Positions 63,067 to 64,000 of a DNA stretch of 64,000 nucleotides are shown here, in pieces (position 1 is the first letter of the stretch; each line of letters starts with the position of its first letter). The translations under genes and the position numbers were made by a program. A model generated the notes under the pieces. It was not told the DNA's origin and ran no database searches. It saw nothing but the letters and a program-made list of their open reading frames with translations. The stretch is taken from contig NZ_JAKZKV010000001.1 in NCBI RefSeq assembly GCF_022808675.1, forward strand, positions 1 through 64,000, given 5' to 3'. The stretch comes from Parabacteroides sp. FAFU027. Lineage in GTDB: Bacteria > Bacteroidota > Bacteroidia > Bacteroidales > UBA7332.

Positions 63067-64000
63067 ATGTGTGGTATTGTAGGAGTTTTTGACTTGAAGA
63101 CAGATGCACAGTCACTCCGTCATCAGGTGTTAAAGATGGCAAAGAAAATTCGTCATCGCGGGCCCGACTGGTCGGGAATTTATTGTAGCGATAAAGCAAT
63201 CCTGGCTCACGAGCGCCTGTCAATCGTTGACCCGCAATCGGGAGGCCAACCATTATATACTAAAGACGGTAAACTTGTACTTGCTGTAAATGGTGAGATT
63301 TACAACCACCAGGCAATGAGAGATGCAAGACCAGACTATGAATTCCTTACTCACTCTGACTGCGAAATCATTTTAGCTCTTTATCGTGAAAAAGGAATCG
63401 ACTTCCTGGAAGACCTGAATGGTATCTTTGCTTTTGCCCTTTACGATATTGAAAATGACTGTTACCTGATCGCCCGTGACCACATGGGTATTATACCCTT
63501 GTATATCGGTTGGGACGACGCCGGTCAGTTTTACTTCGGTTCTGAGCTGAAATCTCTGGAAGGAGTTTGCTCTAAAATTGAATCATTTCCTCCGGGACAC
63601 TATATCTACAGCAAAAACGGCTACGAACCGGTTCGTTGGTATAGCCGCGACTGGATGGAATATGACAACGTAAAAGACAACGAAACTAGCATTGACGCAA
63701 TACGTCAGGGATTGGAGGATGCAGTTCATCGCCAGTTGATGTCTGATGTTCCTTACGGAGTTTTGCTGTCTGGTGGTCTTGACTCATCAGTCATTTCAGC
63801 GGTTGCTAAGAAATATGCAGGCAAACGCGTTGAAGACGGACAAACGTCTGACGCATGGTGGCCACAGCTTCACTCATTTGCTGTAGGACTGAAAGGTGCT
63901 CCGGACTTAATTGCTGCCAAAAAAGTGGCTGACCACATTGGTACCGTTCACCACGAAATCAACTATACTGTACAGGAAGGTCTTGACGCAGTTCGCGACG
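63067..64000 (+). CDS. asnB: Asparagine synthetase B, glutamine-hydrolysing (partial)
   Basis: N-terminal 311 residues, cut by the window end. MCGIVGVFD puts Cys2 in the class II amidotransferase nucleophile position, which fixes the start at 63067. RHRGPDWSG, HERLSIVDPQSGGQP, VNGEIYNH are glutaminase motifs, then the synthetase domain begins with GVLLSGGLDSSVISA (PP-loop). Makes Asn from Asp, Gln and ATP. Confidence 0.95.
   Translation, partial: MCGIVGVFDLKTDAQSLRHQVLKMAKKIRHRGPDWSGIYCSDKAILAHERLSIVDPQSGGQPLYTKDGKLVLAVNGEIYNHQAMRDARPDYEFLTHSDCEIILALYREKGIDFLEDLNGIFAFALYDIENDCYLIARDHMGIIPLYIGWDDAGQFYFGSELKSLEGVCSKIESFPPGHYIYSKNGYEPVRWYSRDWMEYDNVKDNETSIDAIRQGLEDAVHRQLMSDVPYGVLLSGGLDSSVISAVAKKYAGKRVEDGQTSDAWWPQLHSFAVGLKGAPDLIAAKKVADHIGTVHHEINYTVQEGLDAVRD

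Overview
The window looks like a chromosomal segment of a Bacteroidota bacterium, most likely order Bacteroidales. The evidence is the recurrent -7 promoter element TAnnTTTG (the best case is TTTG-N19-TACCTTTG ahead of a tRNA operon), few Shine-Dalgarno sites, pyrophosphate-dependent phosphofructokinase, a type IX secretion sorting domain on a secreted pectate-lyase-like protein, and many Bacteroidota-type small families (DUF6155, DUF6261, DUF1294, TM2). The sorting domain argues for a lineage that keeps T9SS (Paludibacter/Dysgonomonas-like) rather than Bacteroides itself. The species cannot be fixed from sequence reading alone.

Layout. 0.5-1.1 kb: a leftward tRNA operon (Gly-GCC, Leu-CAG, Leu-GAG) with a strong promoter, a terminator and a decayed extra tRNA-Gly half in its leader. 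1.2-6.8 kb: tamB-like envelope gene, divergent from tsaD. 6.8-16.5 kb: four radical SAM proteins (three with a B12-binding-type N-terminal domain), two acyltransferase-like proteins and an RND/MMPL transporter in two divergent operons, which looks like an uncharacterised biosynthesis and export cluster. 16.5-18.4 kb: a TerB-like gene, then 1.5 kb of non-coding DNA with three arrays of 11-bp phased repeats. 18.6-22.3 kb: DUF262-HNH protein, DUF6155, UPF0158, DUF2752 and TM2 genes in one run. 22.5-25.1 kb: MFS transporter and GH28 pectinase. 25.5-31.3 kb: aryl-pyruvate/aryl-acetate gene set (iorA, iorB, paaK-like, ACT protein, thioesterase, aminotransferase). 31.4-38.6 kb: zinc-ribbon protein, class I aldolase, SGNH hydrolase, secreted pectate-lyase/autotransporter-repeat protein, flavin reductase. 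38.7-45.8 kb: umuDC, PPi-phosphofructokinase, DUF1294, PEP carboxylase. 45.9-50.1 kb: an accessory island with a HEPN/MNT pair, DUF4375, DUF6261, a 402-aa orphan, and between the last two a strictly 41-bp periodic array of seven palindromes. 50.5-57.2 kb: secreted beta-propeller protein, dihydrouridine synthase and a 1310-aa Pls/PosA-like NRPS. 57.2-64 kb: sensor kinase and response regulator, an AddB-like iron-sulfur nuclease, and the start of asnB.

The strongest candidates for something undescribed are the 41-bp palindrome array between DUF6261 and the orphan gene (48142-48400), the three 11-bp phased arrays (17321-17974) upstream of the DUF262 locus, the multi-B12-radical-SAM/RND cluster, and the membrane NRPS with three repeated transferase-like modules. 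All four are read directly from the sequence. Their functions are inference.
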